Origin: Anarhynchus alexandrinus
Taxonomy: Eukaryota; Chordata; Aves; Charadriiformes; Charadriidae
Length of the DNA stretch: 64,000 nucleotides
Direction of reading: 5' to 3'
Assembly (NCBI GenBank): GCA_008711295.1
Contig: VUYV01000154.1
Coordinates: 2,049,319 to 2,113,318, forward strand
In this document: positions 24,671 to 37,920 of the stretch, piece after piece
Layout of the letters: every line of letters starts with the position of its first letter
Position numbering within the stretch: position 1 is the first letter of the stretch
The notes under the pieces: generated by a model
Told to the model about the DNA's origin: nothing
The model's input: only the letters and a program-made list of their open reading frames with translations
Database searches by the model: none
Made by a program: the position numbers and the translations under genes

Positions 24671-26368
24671 CAGGAGCCAAAATATTTAGCAGTTTGGTAG
24701 GTATGGAGTGCTGAAAGGTGACCACGAACAGTCCTCCTGAGTGATTGTCCTCTATTTCTGTACATCTCTACATAATGCAAGGGATCAGGTTTGCAATCCC
24801 ACCCACAGTTCATGGCAGCAGCTGTAAAAGCCCATGGCTGGGAGACCTCTCCAGCCACCGCAGCTGAGTAGGATGGGAGCTGTGGATCAGACCTCAGCCC
24901 TGCCGGGACACTGATGCCAATAGGTATTACCACTGGTTTGCGCGAATGGGGCAGCTCCACATCTGGTGGGGACGCCTGGCCCTTGGTGCCTTGCGCCCAC
25001 CCAGCACTGAGCCACAACAAGCGTGAACCAGAGCGCTGCTAAGTCATTTTGTAAAACATCACCGCACAAGTATCTTGGCAGGGTGAGAGGGAAAAAACTA
25101 TTTAGCTTAGCACGCTGTTGATGCACCATAAATATTTTTCTCGATTCCATAAAAACTGCAATAAGGGAACACTAACCTTCATGTAATGCCCTTTAAAATG
25201 CAGTAAGAAAACTCAATATATTAATAGGTTCCTATTTAATCAAGCAATCCTTTAAAAATAAAATAAACTCTGAGTGCTCAGAAAAATAACTTTCCTCCAT
25301 CACAGGCAAAGGAAATGTGTTGTTTTATATTTTTGGATAGCTTTAGCTTTTCTTGGAAAAGGATCGTAGCAGAAAGTATAACCCAAGGCAATAATTTGGG
25401 CCTTGAACAAAAACAATTTATTGCATGTAGTTTGGGTTTATTCTTATCTGAGGTTGTGCTTTAGGTGGACTCTATAAAACTCGGTGGTCTTTCAAAGTCT
25501 TGAGGAAGTACAAGAAAGGACACATTATCTCTTCACCTTGTGCATCGCAGGGTCTGCAGAGACTGTGAAAAGTACTGCTTTTTCAGACAAATCTGCTGTT
25601 TCCCAGGAATTCCTGTTTTTTTAAAGGCATTAAAGAGGCTGGGTGGGATTCACTGCATCTACAAGGGTAGGGTGTATTTGCCAAAATTTAGGGATTTGGT
25701 GTCATTTGGGATGTCCCAAGGTATCTGGAACAGCCACATGAAGCTGGCAGGAGTGACTCTGGATGTGCTGGAGATCAGCGCCCTGCGGCAGCTGGAAATT
25801 GGGTGAAATAGCAGTGAGGGTCTTAAATGGCATTAAATGGCATATAGGTATGGTATACATATAGGCAGCTCAGTAGCATCCCTGGACACTGACATTTGGG
25901 TCCTGAGATGAATGGATGAGCAGAGTCCCTCATGACTGAGGGCTGGTGGAAACACCTCCTCATCTGAAACCAGTCCAAGATTGACGTAGGCTGAGAGTCG
26001 TATCATGGGGGTGGGGGAGGTGATCTGCTGTTTTGAGGAGGACTGAGCTCAGCGAATGCTGTTCGTAATATAAACAATGCCATAAGGGTTTTTTCCTGCT
26101 GGTTCACGGTCTTACAGGCAAGAGCAAACATTTAATAGCCCTGGTGCTCAGTTGCAGGTGATTAATTCATCTGAAATTAGGCCAAAGGTACGTCAAACTG
26201 GGCTACCTCGATCAACAGCCAGCTTGAAAATGTAGGTATGTGATTTGTCTGTATTCAACCGTGAGAAAACTGGTTGTGTTTCATGTTTCTGATTGTGCAG
26301 CGCGTTGCTGGGACTATTGCTAGGCAATTAAATTCATGGCAGTTTAGCTTGTGCGGGATTGGGTCCCA

Positions 26369-26398
26369 GGGATGGGATGGGATGGGATGGGATGGGAT
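26369..26398. repeat. (GGGAT)n microsatellite
   Basis: Six perfect GGGAT units. Confidence 0.95.
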
Positions 26399-27648
26399 AT
26401 AGCAGCTGCTTCTTTCTTAGTTGGATGCAGTCCTTTTATTGCATGTAAAATCTTCCATTAAATAATGCTGGCAAAAGTCAAAATTATTTTGTTTGGGTCT
26501 AACTTTATTCTTTTCATTTTTTTTTAATTTCACTTGCCAGAATTCCAGTTATCTCTGGAAACTTAAGGCGACCTTTTTTAGTCCTCTGAGGGTGGCGGTA
26601 GCGCCGCTCTCTCTCCCCGGATTTGGCACAAATAAGTCATTCCTTTAATGTTGGTCATTTACAAATAAGCTCTTGCAAAGGAAAAGTAAAACCACAGCAT
26701 CCCCACTCATACCACTTGGGCTGTTTTCCTGAAAAACCTCTGTTGTGAGAATTTCATACCGGGTTTGTAACCCAGTGGGGAAATTGTGTGATCCACCACT
26801 TCTGCCTTGCAAAAGCAGCGTCCACAGTAATTAAACATTAACTCTACCTTTGCTTGAAAGTGGCTGTCATCATTACTCTTTGCAGTTGCGAGATACTTTT
26901 TTTGTGTGCGTACTGATTATAAGCTTTTAAAGCACATGCCCACTCTTTATCTCAGTTGGTATTTACACTGAAAGGTGATTTGGATCCTGCGATTTCACGT
27001 CAACACGGCCAATCTGCTTGAAATTACTTCTGGGTCATTATGCAGAAAACCAGGATTTTTTTGCTCCTGGTTTAGTGGTTGATGAAAGAGTTTGTTTTCT
27101 GCCTTCACATGGTAAAATTGGCAAAAGCGGAGACTCAACCAGATGAGCACGGCTTCGGTTGTGTGTTTCTTTAGGGAAATGTGGGTTTTGGCAGAGGAGG
27201 GTTGGCGGAGGCATGGGTAGGTGGGAAGTGGAAACTCCAGCTCCACAACAAGGTGTTCTTCAGCCCTGTTTTCTCTGAACCATCCTCCAGCTGGCAAAAT
27301 CTCCTTCCCTCTGTAGCCAGGAGATGGTCAAGCGCAGGAGCAATGGCTGGTTTTGGTTGCCTGGTGTCCCATTGGCTTTGAAGTTGGGTTACTGCTGGCC
27401 CTCTCTTGCACGAAGCCTTGCTGCATTGGTATTGAGCTGCCTGGGGTTTGTGAATGGTTCAGGGTTAGAGGGTGAGAACACACAAGAATTGGAAGAACAA
27501 ACCCCCAAGCCCCCAAGTCTAGCCAAATGAAAACAGAGGGGGTTAGGAGAGTAGGGGAAATATGAGTCATCGCTGGATGTGCTGAGTTTAATTAGCTTCT
27601 TAGGTGGCTTTAAAGGAAAATCACTGCACAAAATGATTTTGTGGCCTG

Positions 27649-27795
27649 AAAAAAAAAATAAAAGAACAAAAAGACCAAGAAAGAAAAAAAAAAAGGAAAA
27701 AAGATAAAAAGGAAAAAAAGGGAAACAAAGAGAAAAAAAAGGGAAACAAAGGGAAAAAAAAGGAAAAAAAAAGAAAAAAAAAGGAAAAAAAAAGT
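27649..27795. repeat. A-rich polypurine tract (GGGAAA-type)
   Basis: About 150 bp of A with G pairs or triplets on the plus strand, with units such as GGGAAACAAAGGGAAAA. The minus-strand frames full of Phe/Ser/Leu over this tract are artefacts of composition. Confidence 0.9.
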
Positions 27796-30700
27796 TTGGT
27801 CATTCTTGGATTGTAGAAAAGTGAGAAGCACTGATCAGCATCCTCATTTCCAGGGCTCTGCAAGCTCTGACCGTGTTGTTAGCTGGTTTCCAGTTCAGGG
27901 CTGGCCGATGTCCAGCTGGCAGGGAGCATGGCCGAAAGATCTCCTGTCTCTCTGTGAAACGCCGCGTAGATGCACCTCACACCGGTTGAGCGCAAACTCC
28001 TCGCTTTACAGCACAGCCTGCTCTTTAAACAGGAAAAAAATAAACAACATCTCATTCTGAAAGACTAGAGGAAAAGCTCTGCCAAAACACAGTGTTTGAA
28101 CCCTGTAGCAGAGGTCGTGGATCCATGGGTCCTTCTCTCCACAGCCCAAGCTCAGCCACCCTCAAGGCATTTCTTGGGAAGGTTTAATTCCCATAATGTG
28201 AGGCTGGGGAGCACGGACTGCTCGAACCCGTGCATCTTTTAAGCAGTAGTAGCTGAAACAAAGAAATAAAGTTCTTTTCCAGATTCAGCAGTAATTGCTG
28301 AGCACTTTCCATACATTCTGCTCCCCAGTCCAAGTAGGAGAATTTCCTTTAAGTCTGGGAAACTTGCATAGTGCAACCATCAGACTGCGTACCCTGGGGA
28401 ATTTGCAATGATTAAGTCCAAAGAAGAGGCTGTTGAAGTGAAGCAGCTGAAACCTTCTGTAACGAGGCAGATGTGAAGAGATGGACTGTGTTTTTTTTCA
28501 GACATGATGGGATTAGAGGCTGCAAAATCCATCCTGTTCCTGAGTCTCCTGAAGTTAGTGAATGACATGGGAAGAGGATGGGATCTACGGGTATCTCCTG
28601 CCTGGCGCTCTTTAAAAAAATACCAACTGAGTAATTTTGGCCATCCATCAGTGCTTACTTCTTGCTATATTTTGTATTTCTTTCCTGCACGGGCACGTTG
28701 AGCTATTGCAGGTCAGGGGCCACCACCTCTGCAGTGATTTGCTGTGCATCTCTCCTTGACTGGGATGCAGCCCCTCGGGAGGGCGATCGCCTCACTCGGC
28801 TGTGCGAGAGCCAGAAACATGCTGCTTTTCTGAGGTTTTGATTTTTAACCTGACGGGCAACAGCGGGGATTGAATTATCTTCTCGGGGAGAAGGCGGCTT
28901 CGTGCACCGGCCGCGGCGCTGAGAGCAGCTGTGGCTGCCTGACCCCGAGACAGCTTCGCTCCGGTGCCTGTGCTGAGAAGTCAGATCTGGTTCATCTGGA
29001 TCTGGTTGTAGGCTCAGTTTAATTAATCTTTTCTTCAAAGCAGATTAAATTGATTGCTTTGCAGGAAAAAAAAAATTAAAAAAAATTCCCCTTTGCATTT
29101 TTTTCTACAGTAGCCAGCTGGGAAAAAAGAGAAATTAGGTGGATTCAGATGGTTTTCGCTTTTAAATCTTTATTCAAAAAACTCCAGTCCATTGGGTATG
29201 AATTAAGAGGCTGTAGTATAGACTGTCCCCTCATTTTTAATGATCCCAGTGTGACATGTCCTGCAAAAGGAGACGCAAGAATGGAAATAAAAATTTGCTT
29301 TACAACCCAGTAAATGAAGAGAGATGACTATGGCTCAGAACCACTCCATCCTCTCCCTGGAAGGCCCTAAACAGACCATGTATAACGAGTTAAAGCGCTG
29401 CTATTTCCATTTGGGACGTCTGTGCATGCACTGTCTGCCGTGCCGAGAATATCCTCTGCACCTGGGATGCGATGGATTTACTACACTTGTCTGGAGCTGG
29501 GGTTTCACGTGCTGGATGAAATTGTACATCGGTTGGGTTTTTTTATGGATGCATGTGAGCGGCATGCGTGGAGTTCATACTGATCTGAGATTTTGGATGT
29601 CCCAAAAGTCTTGCACAAGTTGCCAGCTCTCTCTTCTTGCACTTAGTCAAAATTTCCAGACAGAGAAGAGGATCTCTGTGGGGAAACTCGGGGGGAAAAT
29701 AACCTAAAAATGGAGTGGTGATCAATGAAATTGAGCAGACTGGATATTTTTGTTGGTTTGATCTGGGTCTGTTTTTGCAGTGAAATATTTCACCTGGTTT
29801 GTTAAATCTTTTTTTAAAACCTTTTTGCGTGCTGCAAAATGAGAGTGTTGCTTTGAAAAGGGAGAATTTTGTTTTTTTTTTAAAAAAAAAACAAACAGTG
29901 AACTTTTTTCCCAAACTGAAACTAGTTGTGATGGCCTCTGGACTGTATGGTCTAATGAATGTAATATTCATTAATTTTTTTTTACCCTGCAACTGTTTTG
30001 AATTTCATTTTTTCCATCTGATAGTTGAGGATAAAGAACAGGATATTCCTCTTTTCAAAACTGCTTTGAAATCCACTTTAAAAAATCCTGGGCGAGTGCT
30101 GTCTGCTGTTGTTCACGGCAAGGAAGGATTCTGCAGGAGAGCTGCTTGCTACGAAAATTTGATTGCAATTTGTGTTAAGTTTCCATTTCCAGGTAACTTG
30201 CAAAGGGTTGATAGACAATTAGCAGATCTTTTGATTAATAAATAAAACAGCCAGGCAGAAATTATGTCAACACTGTGCTAGCAGCAGCTGGCTATAACCA
30301 CCTGTAATCCCTCCTATAGATGCATGCGTGGCCATTAATAATAGGTATTGGCCAGACGTATTGGCCAACTCTCCGGTTCCTCTCGGCCATTTTATTTTGG
30401 GAATTGGAGTTTGGCCTTCGCCCATGTCTTCAGCTAATCCGCTGCCCTGCTCTTTCAGCCCGCGCTATTCAGAGATCTGCTTTTTCGTGCCGTACTCCCC
30501 CGCTTAAGCTTTTTAGGTGGAGTTTGAGTCTGAAAGACATGTTCAGCCATGTGCCGGCTGAAACATGTCCCCCACCTCTGTCCTCCTGCACTGTGGGTAG
30601 GATGCAGGTTATCTGCAGCAGTGGGAATGTGGATGCGCTATGGGAGATCTCCAAGAAGTTGGCGAAGACTGGTTTTCCCTGCATGGCTGCTTGATCTCCT

Positions 30701-32077
30701 GCAGCACATGTGATCCCAGAGATCCCTGCCCTCCACGGTTCGTGCCACCCTCAGCTAACGTAAATGGCCCAGGGCGTTACCAGCTGTTTCCGTATTGACG
30801 TGGCCAGACATAAAGGGATGAATTTACTCTCCTGTCTATAACTAGAGGTGCTACATACGGGGAAGTTTGAAATCCACGCTGCAGCTTACAGCTGACCATC
30901 TCCTTTCGCAGCAGTGCCGGTGCCCCGTGTCCCCGTTCAGCACCCATCGAGCCGTGCTTGCTCTCCGTGTGACTCCTCCATTACCACCTGAGAGGAAGCA
31001 GCAGGGAGCTGTCAGACAGGGCTGCGTTCACAGTTCCCTTTTGAAGGCACCAGCTTTTTGATGGGAGATGAAACAAAGAGACTCAAAGGACCTTAAGGTG
31101 CTCCAGAGAGCTTTTATTCCCCATCCAGTGATATTTCCTTCACCCAGGACACCCAGGCTTTGCACAAGCATCCCCCAACCTAGCACATGGCTCTTCCCCC
31201 GAGCACCAAGACCCCAACACGATGGTTAATCCTTCCAAATGGAGGTCAGCAGTGCCACTGGCTGTGCTTGGGTACCCATGGGGGTACCCCCCCATGCAAA
31301 CCTCCCCCTGGGAAGGAGACATGCCCCGCAGTCAGCTTGAGGCTTGTGAGAGCTAATGGTAAAAGCGCAAAAGTTCAGTGGAAAAAGGACTACTTGCGTG
31401 ACTAAGGGCTGTCTGCTGCCCGTAGTTTTCTGCCGCGATAAATGGAGGGTGGGCTAATCTGGGGCAGGGACGGAGGAGGAGACAAGGGGGAATGTAGGAA
31501 CTGGAGCTGGGACCGTGACATTGTATTTTCTTTCCTTGTGTTGATTAAAGCATGTGGCTATGTTTATCTGAAAACCTCATCATAGCCTATGTAATTTGAG
31601 CTCAGTTTTAGGGATTTAGCATGATAGGAAGCCATATATTAAGAATACAATTTATCCGTGTAATATTTTGCTATTTTTGTGGGACACAGACAGAAATGTC
31701 AGTGCGGGAGCTTTATGTCAAGGGAATAATTCAAATTAATATAACTATCTGTAAATCTTGGTGGAAAGTCCTTTTTGTCAGCAATGCAAAAATAGGGTTC
31801 GCCCTGTCACTTTTTAAGTGCTAGACCTGCATGGGTCCAAGGAATTTTAATCTCCCATTTGATTCAGCAGGGATTCTGTGAGCCTAAAAACCTATGCACA
31901 CTGCTCGGACCACGCGTTGGGGTCTCGGCTGCTCCCTGTGCTGGAGCATGGCTGTGTTTCAGGTTGGGTAGAGATGGCCAAGGAGATGATAACGGGGTGT
32001 TGAGTTTGGGGCTAGCTGGGAGACGCTTCTGAGGAGCACTGTGAGCTGTGTGCCACCGGGCTTGCTGCTGCTCGAGG

Positions 32078-32220
32078 GACAAATTCTACTCTCAGTTGCA
32101 AAGGCGTAACTTTGGCTGGTTTCCGAAACACGAGCATCTAATCTCACTGTGGCTTATTGACTTTAATGGAGTTTATTCTTATAATTTTTACAGTGGTGTA
32201 AGTGAGAGCAGAATTTGGCC
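32078..32220. repeat. MITE-like palindromic repeat with inverted ends
   Basis: The left arm GGACAAATTCTACTCTCAG (32078-32096) and the right arm ending GTGAGAGCAGAATTTGGCC (32202-32220) are inverted copies with a few mismatches. The interior has ATTGACTTTAATGGAGTTTA, a known inner motif (ATTGACTTCAATGGAGTTAC) of a widespread sauropsid palindromic element. About 143 bp long, diverged, with no coding capacity. Confidence 0.6.
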
Positions 32221-35200
32221 AGTAGCCACTGCAGTGCTGCACTGGCAGACAGAGTGAGTGAAATGCGCAGAAGCAAATCCATCGCAGGGCGGTTTCAGGT
32301 TTTGTGATACCCAAACCCATGGTTACAGGTCCAGGTTTCTCATTTCCCAGGATCACTAGGAGGGAGCCACCCATCCCCACTATGGACTCAGCCACATGTA
32401 GAAATAGAGTCTGGGGGCTTATTCCCAATTCTTTTTCTTGCTTTCATACCCACTGTTTTGCCATCCTGCGCTATGCACGCTGAGTTGATAAGATACGCTG
32501 CATTGTCAAAGCGCTTCTTGATGAGACACATGCTTAGTCTATCCAGGATGATAAAGACCAAAGGAGAAGGACCAGGCAAAGCCGTTGTTCCTCTGCAGAA
32601 AGGCAGTGCGTGGCCGCTGGCTCGTGGTGACACGTTCTGACTCCAGCAGCGGAGGCAGCAGTTTGGGCTTTGAGAAGAGCGGTCTTTGGCAAGAAAGATT
32701 TTCTCCCTGGTGCCATCCTCCTGAATTTCCCCTTTCAAACACAGATCAAAGAAGTTTAAAGATGTGGTGAAGTATGAAGCTGTACTTGTAGCAGTAGTAG
32801 GAACTTGTATATGTATGTGTGGCAAGCGAGAGAGGATGGGAAGGTGAGGACCTGACCATGCACAGAATTTCCTAGTGATTTCTGTTTCTATTTATGTATT
32901 AATTTCATTGCCAGTGCAGTCTCAGTAGCGTTGTTTCTCCTCTTTCCTTGTTTCTGGCAGTGGTCTCTGCCAAATGCTGTGGAGGGAGGCATAAAAAGCA
33001 GATGTGTGGGGTATGATCCCTCCACCCCCATACCTTACTGCGGGTCCTTTTTGATTTCTTATGCTTCAAAGACTGGCTTAAGCCCTGAATATGACCTCTA
33101 ATATGCATTCAAAAAAGATGTTTAATCATTACCTGTAACTCTGCTTAGTCTTGTTATCTGTATGAATGCCCGGTAGTATCATACAGTACTATCAAGTTGG
33201 ACATATATTTAATTAGCTCATGCTTTATATTTGATCTGATGAGTTTTAATCCAGCAGATGCTTTTAGCTGATCAGTGTTTTTGACTTGGACGTGGTCTCC
33301 CTCTCTTACTGCAAATACAATGTGTTTATACTCACTGAACATATTGTAATCCACGCATACGCGTACAACACGGATGTGCTTTTTGGGTGGACGGCACATG
33401 GAGAACATGGGGAGGCACCTGTAAGAGTGGGCCTTGGCTGCTCTCTGGGCTGTGTTTAACTGGTGGCCTTGCACTTGGAAGAGATTTCCTTTATTTGGCA
33501 GTGTCTGCTCTTTCGTACTGTTCCAATTTGTTTTCAACACAGCCTGAGTGTAATTGAATGGCCTCTTTTATTTCTATGTAAAAAAAAATGTCTGGTTTAC
33601 ATGCCTCCTGAGGATTAGGCAGTGAATTAAAAGCAAGTGGTTTTAGAGAATCACAAATAATGCTTTAACCTCCCTCCCCACTGAAACCAATGAATGATTC
33701 GCTAAATAAACAGATTTTCTCTTGTATACGTTGGGCTGGAACAAGAGAAGAGTCTTTCCCCCAGATGGCTCCCTCCAGACCGTGGCTGGGCCCCGGTGGC
33801 ATGTGAAAGTTATTGTCTGTTTACCAGCAGCTGAGTTCATCCTCCCTAGTGATGGGAAGCTGCCGAATTACTTCACACACGGGTCGCCTGGTCATCTGGG
33901 TCGGTTTTATCTTAAGTTGCATAAAGAGTTTAGAACAAGACTGTTCCTCCGTGGCTCTTTGACTATTTTTAGTTAATCTCTGTGACTTCCCTACAGCTCT
34001 GTTCCCCCTAATGCAGCTTATACTAATAGGCAGAGACAGTCACTGGGGACGTTAATGACTTGTCTGTTGAGGTCTGTCACTTGCTGGTGACTTATGTAGT
34101 CAGGTTGTTGTTTTTCTCCCCAGAGCGCTTCAAGATCCTTTATCTGAGCCTCTCTCTCTTGTCTCATTGGGATTGCTGTAGAGATTTTAGTTGCACGTGA
34201 ACTTCATGAAACATGGCGTACTCTGCATAGTTGGGTAGAGTGTTTCTTTACCTCCTCACACATGCTTTGTAGAGCCACTTGTTGAGCAGAATTAACAAAA
34301 CTTGCTCCACTGGTATCCAGGGACTCTGTTAGGAGAGAACCAAGCGTGTCTTGCATCGTGGGGATTTAAGTCTCTATGGATTATATGATAGGTGACAAAA
34401 ATATTGTGAGGAGGAGAGGTGCTGACAGTTTGGATGATGTAAGTCTTGTAGCTCCTGTGTTACTGCATTTCTCGTAAAGGGTCTGTCAATGATGCCTAGA
34501 GTTTTGGATGATTTCCCTTCAGTCAGGTTTTCCTTTCACAATAGCCACCACAACGTGCCTTTTGGGAGAGCATCTTGGGAAGAGCTGAGGGATGATGTAA
34601 CTCACTCACCCTTAAACATGCTGGATTGTCTGAATGGATAATGCTGGGTTTTTTGTTTTGGGTTTGTTTTTTTTTTTTTTAATGAAGAAGTCATTGGTAC
34701 CTCTCAGAAAAGTTTCCTTCATGTTAAGAGGAATTCAGACACCTGGCAGATGCTGCACAAAATTGTCATGGGTGAGCAGGCTACTACCTAGAGTCTGGTT
34801 TCCATCTCTGTTGCCATAGTAACTTATGGACCTACTGCCCACTTAACACTGTTTAATTTGATTGCAAAGACCGGCCCTTCAAGGAGAGACTTTCAGCTGT
34901 GCTTCTGGGCTGAAACTGGGAGAGCGTTGATAAGAGCTTCCCCTACTATCCAACTCAGCCTGTGGTCCATGACTATGTTGCATTTTACAACTTTATAAAC
35001 CTATAGCAAAGTCAGCTCTCTGCCCCCTGGCTCCGATATCCAGATTAAGTGACTCCACTCATGGTTCAACTATTCTGTGTATTCTGTCTAGCCAGTTCAA
35101 GTTGTAGCTGGATGTCTCCTAGCAGTACAAATCACGTAGCTAATTTCTGTCACTTGAGGCCTATTTTTTCCTCTCCTCCTGGAAAGACAGGAGAAAAAAA

Positions 35201-35746
35201 AGCTGAACTGGTATAGTATTGGTAAAAATGGAGTAGAGAGCTATTGCCTATACTGCATTTGGCAGCTGTAGATATCCAGAAAATGTAGAATAATATACCC
35301 ACTTTAAATTGTCTTCCTTCTTGGAAGGAAGCAGCAATAATGGTTTCAAAACTGCCTGACCATTGGGGAAATTTGAATATGAATCTGAACTGACTTTAAA
35401 TTAGACAGTATAGCTCTTCTGTTGGGTCTAGGTATGAATCCAGATCTAAGCCTTGGGACTTCAGTCAGCCATAATTGTTGATGAAGAGATGAAAGAATAT
35501 AATAATAGAAGAAATAACTGCATGAAAAACCAAACCCAGAGCGTTTTAATTACAGGGCCAGAGAGGTGAAAAGGGGATGTTGGTATGGCTTTTTGCCTCG
35601 CTGCAGGAGCCTTCAGCAGAGTGGGATGGTCTGCTGGTGTGGAGGGACCTCACCTCTCAGGTGTTACCTCCCCTCCATGTGAGTATCTTCTTGTACCAAC
35701 AATGCTCCGATAGCAGAGGGGATCTCCCAGGGTTGGAATAACCAAG

Positions 35747-36200
35747 TGATGGCAGTGGCAGATGTAGCTATCAGATGTAGAGGGAGCTGGATTTGTGACA
35801 CCTGAGATGATTGCCATGGGGACATGCCTGAGGGGCACAAAGGTAGATATCATGGGTGTCTAGGTGAGCTCCTGCTTGATGCAAGGGAGCAGCAGATAGT
35901 CCTTGGTTGTCGTGGGGACATGGGGGAGCATGGGAGGGATGTTCTGCAGGATAAATTCAGGTTGCTATGTGGGAAACTGAAGTCCCGGGTCTCCATGGTA
36001 GCACTCTCTGAGATACTGCCAATACCACAGGTGAGGCTGGAGAGGTGGGCAAAAATCTGTAGTCTCAGCGCTTGGACAAGACGGCACAATCAATCAGACG
36101 TAGGCTTTGGGTCTTCAGGAACCTCTGGGAGAACTTCTGGGGACAGGAAGAACCTGTAGATGGACCGTATTTGTCAACAGATTAGGATCCAGAGCTAGAC
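35747..36200 (+). pseudogene. CR1 ORF1 remnant, SGNH esterase-like domain
   Basis: CR1 ORF1 proteins often end in an SGNH hydrolase (esterase) domain. Blocks seen in order: VMAVADVAIRCRG at 35747-35785, corresponding to VVVGDSxIRG, with the GDS serine box degraded to ADV; TCLRGTKVDI at 35822-35851, corresponding to the CLPGAxVxDI block; then, after a frame change, IVLGCRGDMGEHG, corresponding to the GTND block; VSMVALSEILPIP; and DGPYL at 36159-36173, corresponding to DGLHL with the catalytic His replaced by Tyr. Both catalytic motifs are therefore lost. The domain would have acted on lipids or RNP assembly; its role in CR1 is not settled. Confidence 0.7.
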
Positions 36201-36619
36201 TGCTGGGACTGAAAAATAAAAGGGTCATAGAGAAATGCTCAAACTGGGACCTGGAAGAAGGTACAGAAAAGCACCTGGCTTGGACTGGTGCACCCTGTGA
36301 GCTGGATGTGGTTGATGCTCAGTGCACTTTCAGAAAGTTCAGGACTGCGCAGAGCAAAACTGGGAAAGGCAAATCAGACTCCCTGCAAAAGCAGTTGAGT
36401 CACGTGCACAGTATTAGGTACTGGAGTGAAGACAAAACATACAAGTGCTCATACCCCAGTGTTGGAAGCCTGAAAAAATAAGTTAGGGGAACCAGAGGAC
36501 TTGGTGTCAAGTGACAACCATGGCATAGCAAGTACCCCAGGGACCTGGTGGAAAGGAGATAATTAGAGGGATGGAGTGTCGCCAAGCTACCAGCTTTATA
36601 GGAGTGCTGGAGTAGGATG

Positions 36620-37130
36620 TATAGATGGAGGAGTGACAGTGCAAGGAAGGGTAATACAAAGTACAGCAGCACAGAAGTGTTACGGGAAAAGAGAAGCACT
36701 ATAGTATTCTCGTGGGTGGAAATCCTGGCTAATAATAAGTGTAGTACTAGGATTGTACTACTGACTCCCCCCTCCCCCAAACCAGGAAATATCAAGTGAG
36801 ATTAAAGAAGCAGCAAATTTAGGACAGGTATTAATAGCAGGAGATTTCAACTATCCGTACATAGATTGGGTCAATGCCTCATCAGGATGAGAAGTAGCGA
36901 GAAAGTTTTGGATGAAGTAAATAGTTGCTTCCTAAAACAATTAATCCTAGATCCTGTAAGAAAAGATGCTATTCTGGATTTGGCCTGAAGTGGTGTGCAG
37001 GACCTGGTCCAAGAGGCATTAGCAGGAGAGCTCACTAGTAGCAAGGGCAATACAATTAGATTTAACATCATAGTAGGAAAAAGCAGGGCACATAAATCCC
37101 GTACGGTGATATTTAGTTTCAAGAGAGGGA
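36620..37130 (+). pseudogene. CR1 ORF2 endonuclease (APE-type) remnant
   Basis: The frame reads VVLGLYY, then a stop, where an intact element has GLYYRPP (36741-36764). The GDFNYPYIDW block follows at 36840-36869, the Asp-Asn metal-site motif of APE-like endonucleases, still intact. The downstream SDH catalytic motif is degraded: the matching place (37034-37057) reads TSSKGNTI. Stops at several points and frame changes make it non-functional. Confidence 0.75.
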
Positions 37131-37399
37131 CAAGGTAAATATGAGGGAAACCTTAGAAGGAGCAGTTCAAAAAAGCAAGAAACCTGCATGCAGCCTGGAG
37201 GCTGTTAATAATTGCGTATTAGAAGTGAAAATAAAATGTGTGCTGCAATTCGAAAAGAAAAACAAAGTTGTTCCCCAAATTCCCTGCAGACTCAGTAGGA
37301 AAGTTAAACAGCATATCACAGGAGATGGTTGGCATCTGAGAAATGGAAAGCTTGTTCAAATGAAGAGAATGGGACAGGCTGTAAAATATGGCAGGTCAA

Positions 37400-37920
37400 A
37401 TGTAAACAGAAAATTGGGTTTGCAGATGAAGCCAAGCTCCTTTGGGTAGTCAGATGCCACGCAGATGGTGAGTAACTCCAGAAAGACCTCATAAAAATGA
37501 CTGAGTGTCGAAAAGGGGACACACAAGCTTCAGTGTAGATAAATGTAAGGTAATCCCGCAAGGGAAAGTTAAACCGTGCCTTCATGACGTTGAACTCAAG
37601 AACTGGGAGTTACATCTTGGGGGAGAGATCTTGGAGTCACGGTTGGCAGTCGTTTGCAGTTACTTGCTCGGTGTGCAGTGACATCCAGAAAAGCAAACAA
37701 ACCCCTGTGTGTGGTCAGGGAGGGTGCTGAGAACATGATGTGGGGTGCCATGCTGCCGCTGTAGGAAGGTTTGGTGCCCCCGTGCCAGGGCAATGGTGTG
37801 TGCAGTTCAGGACAGAGGTCCAGAGAGGAGCAGCTGAAATGAGTGAAAGGATGGAGCACCTCCTTATGAGGACATTGCACGGGCTGGGACTTCAGCAGGG
37901 AGTGGGCAGGTGGGGGGTAT
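37400..37920 (+). pseudogene. CR1 ORF2: end of reverse transcriptase and C-terminus
   Basis: FADEAKL at 37419-37439 corresponds to the catalytic FADDTKL motif, with the second Asp changed to Glu. It is followed by LQKDLIKMTE and VDKCKVIPQGK, typical of the region just after the RT active site, and GERSW...SKQTPVC-like remnants of the C-terminal region. The N-terminal two thirds of RT, between about 37150 and 37400, is deleted or unrecognisable. Confidence 0.7.

Larger units (their letters stand above)
24680..35700. other. Intron DNA, mostly unassigned, with simple repeats
   Basis: No exon recognised. Contains a GGGAT array (26369), an A-rich purine tract (27649-27795), homopolymers (29068, 29877, 34667) and a palindromic repeat at 32078. 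Open frames of up to about 148 codons occur (for example 29799-30245) but show no domain and are AT-biased. Confidence 0.45.

Noticed and set aside
27610..27863. Phe/Leu/Ser-rich minus-strand frames resembling membrane proteins
   Set aside because: Produced entirely by the A-rich purine tract; no hydrophobic segment outside low-complexity DNA.
29799..30245. 148-codon AT-rich plus-strand frame with hydrophobic start
   Set aside because: Spans T and A homopolymers; Phe/Leu/Lys content follows from composition; no recognisable family.
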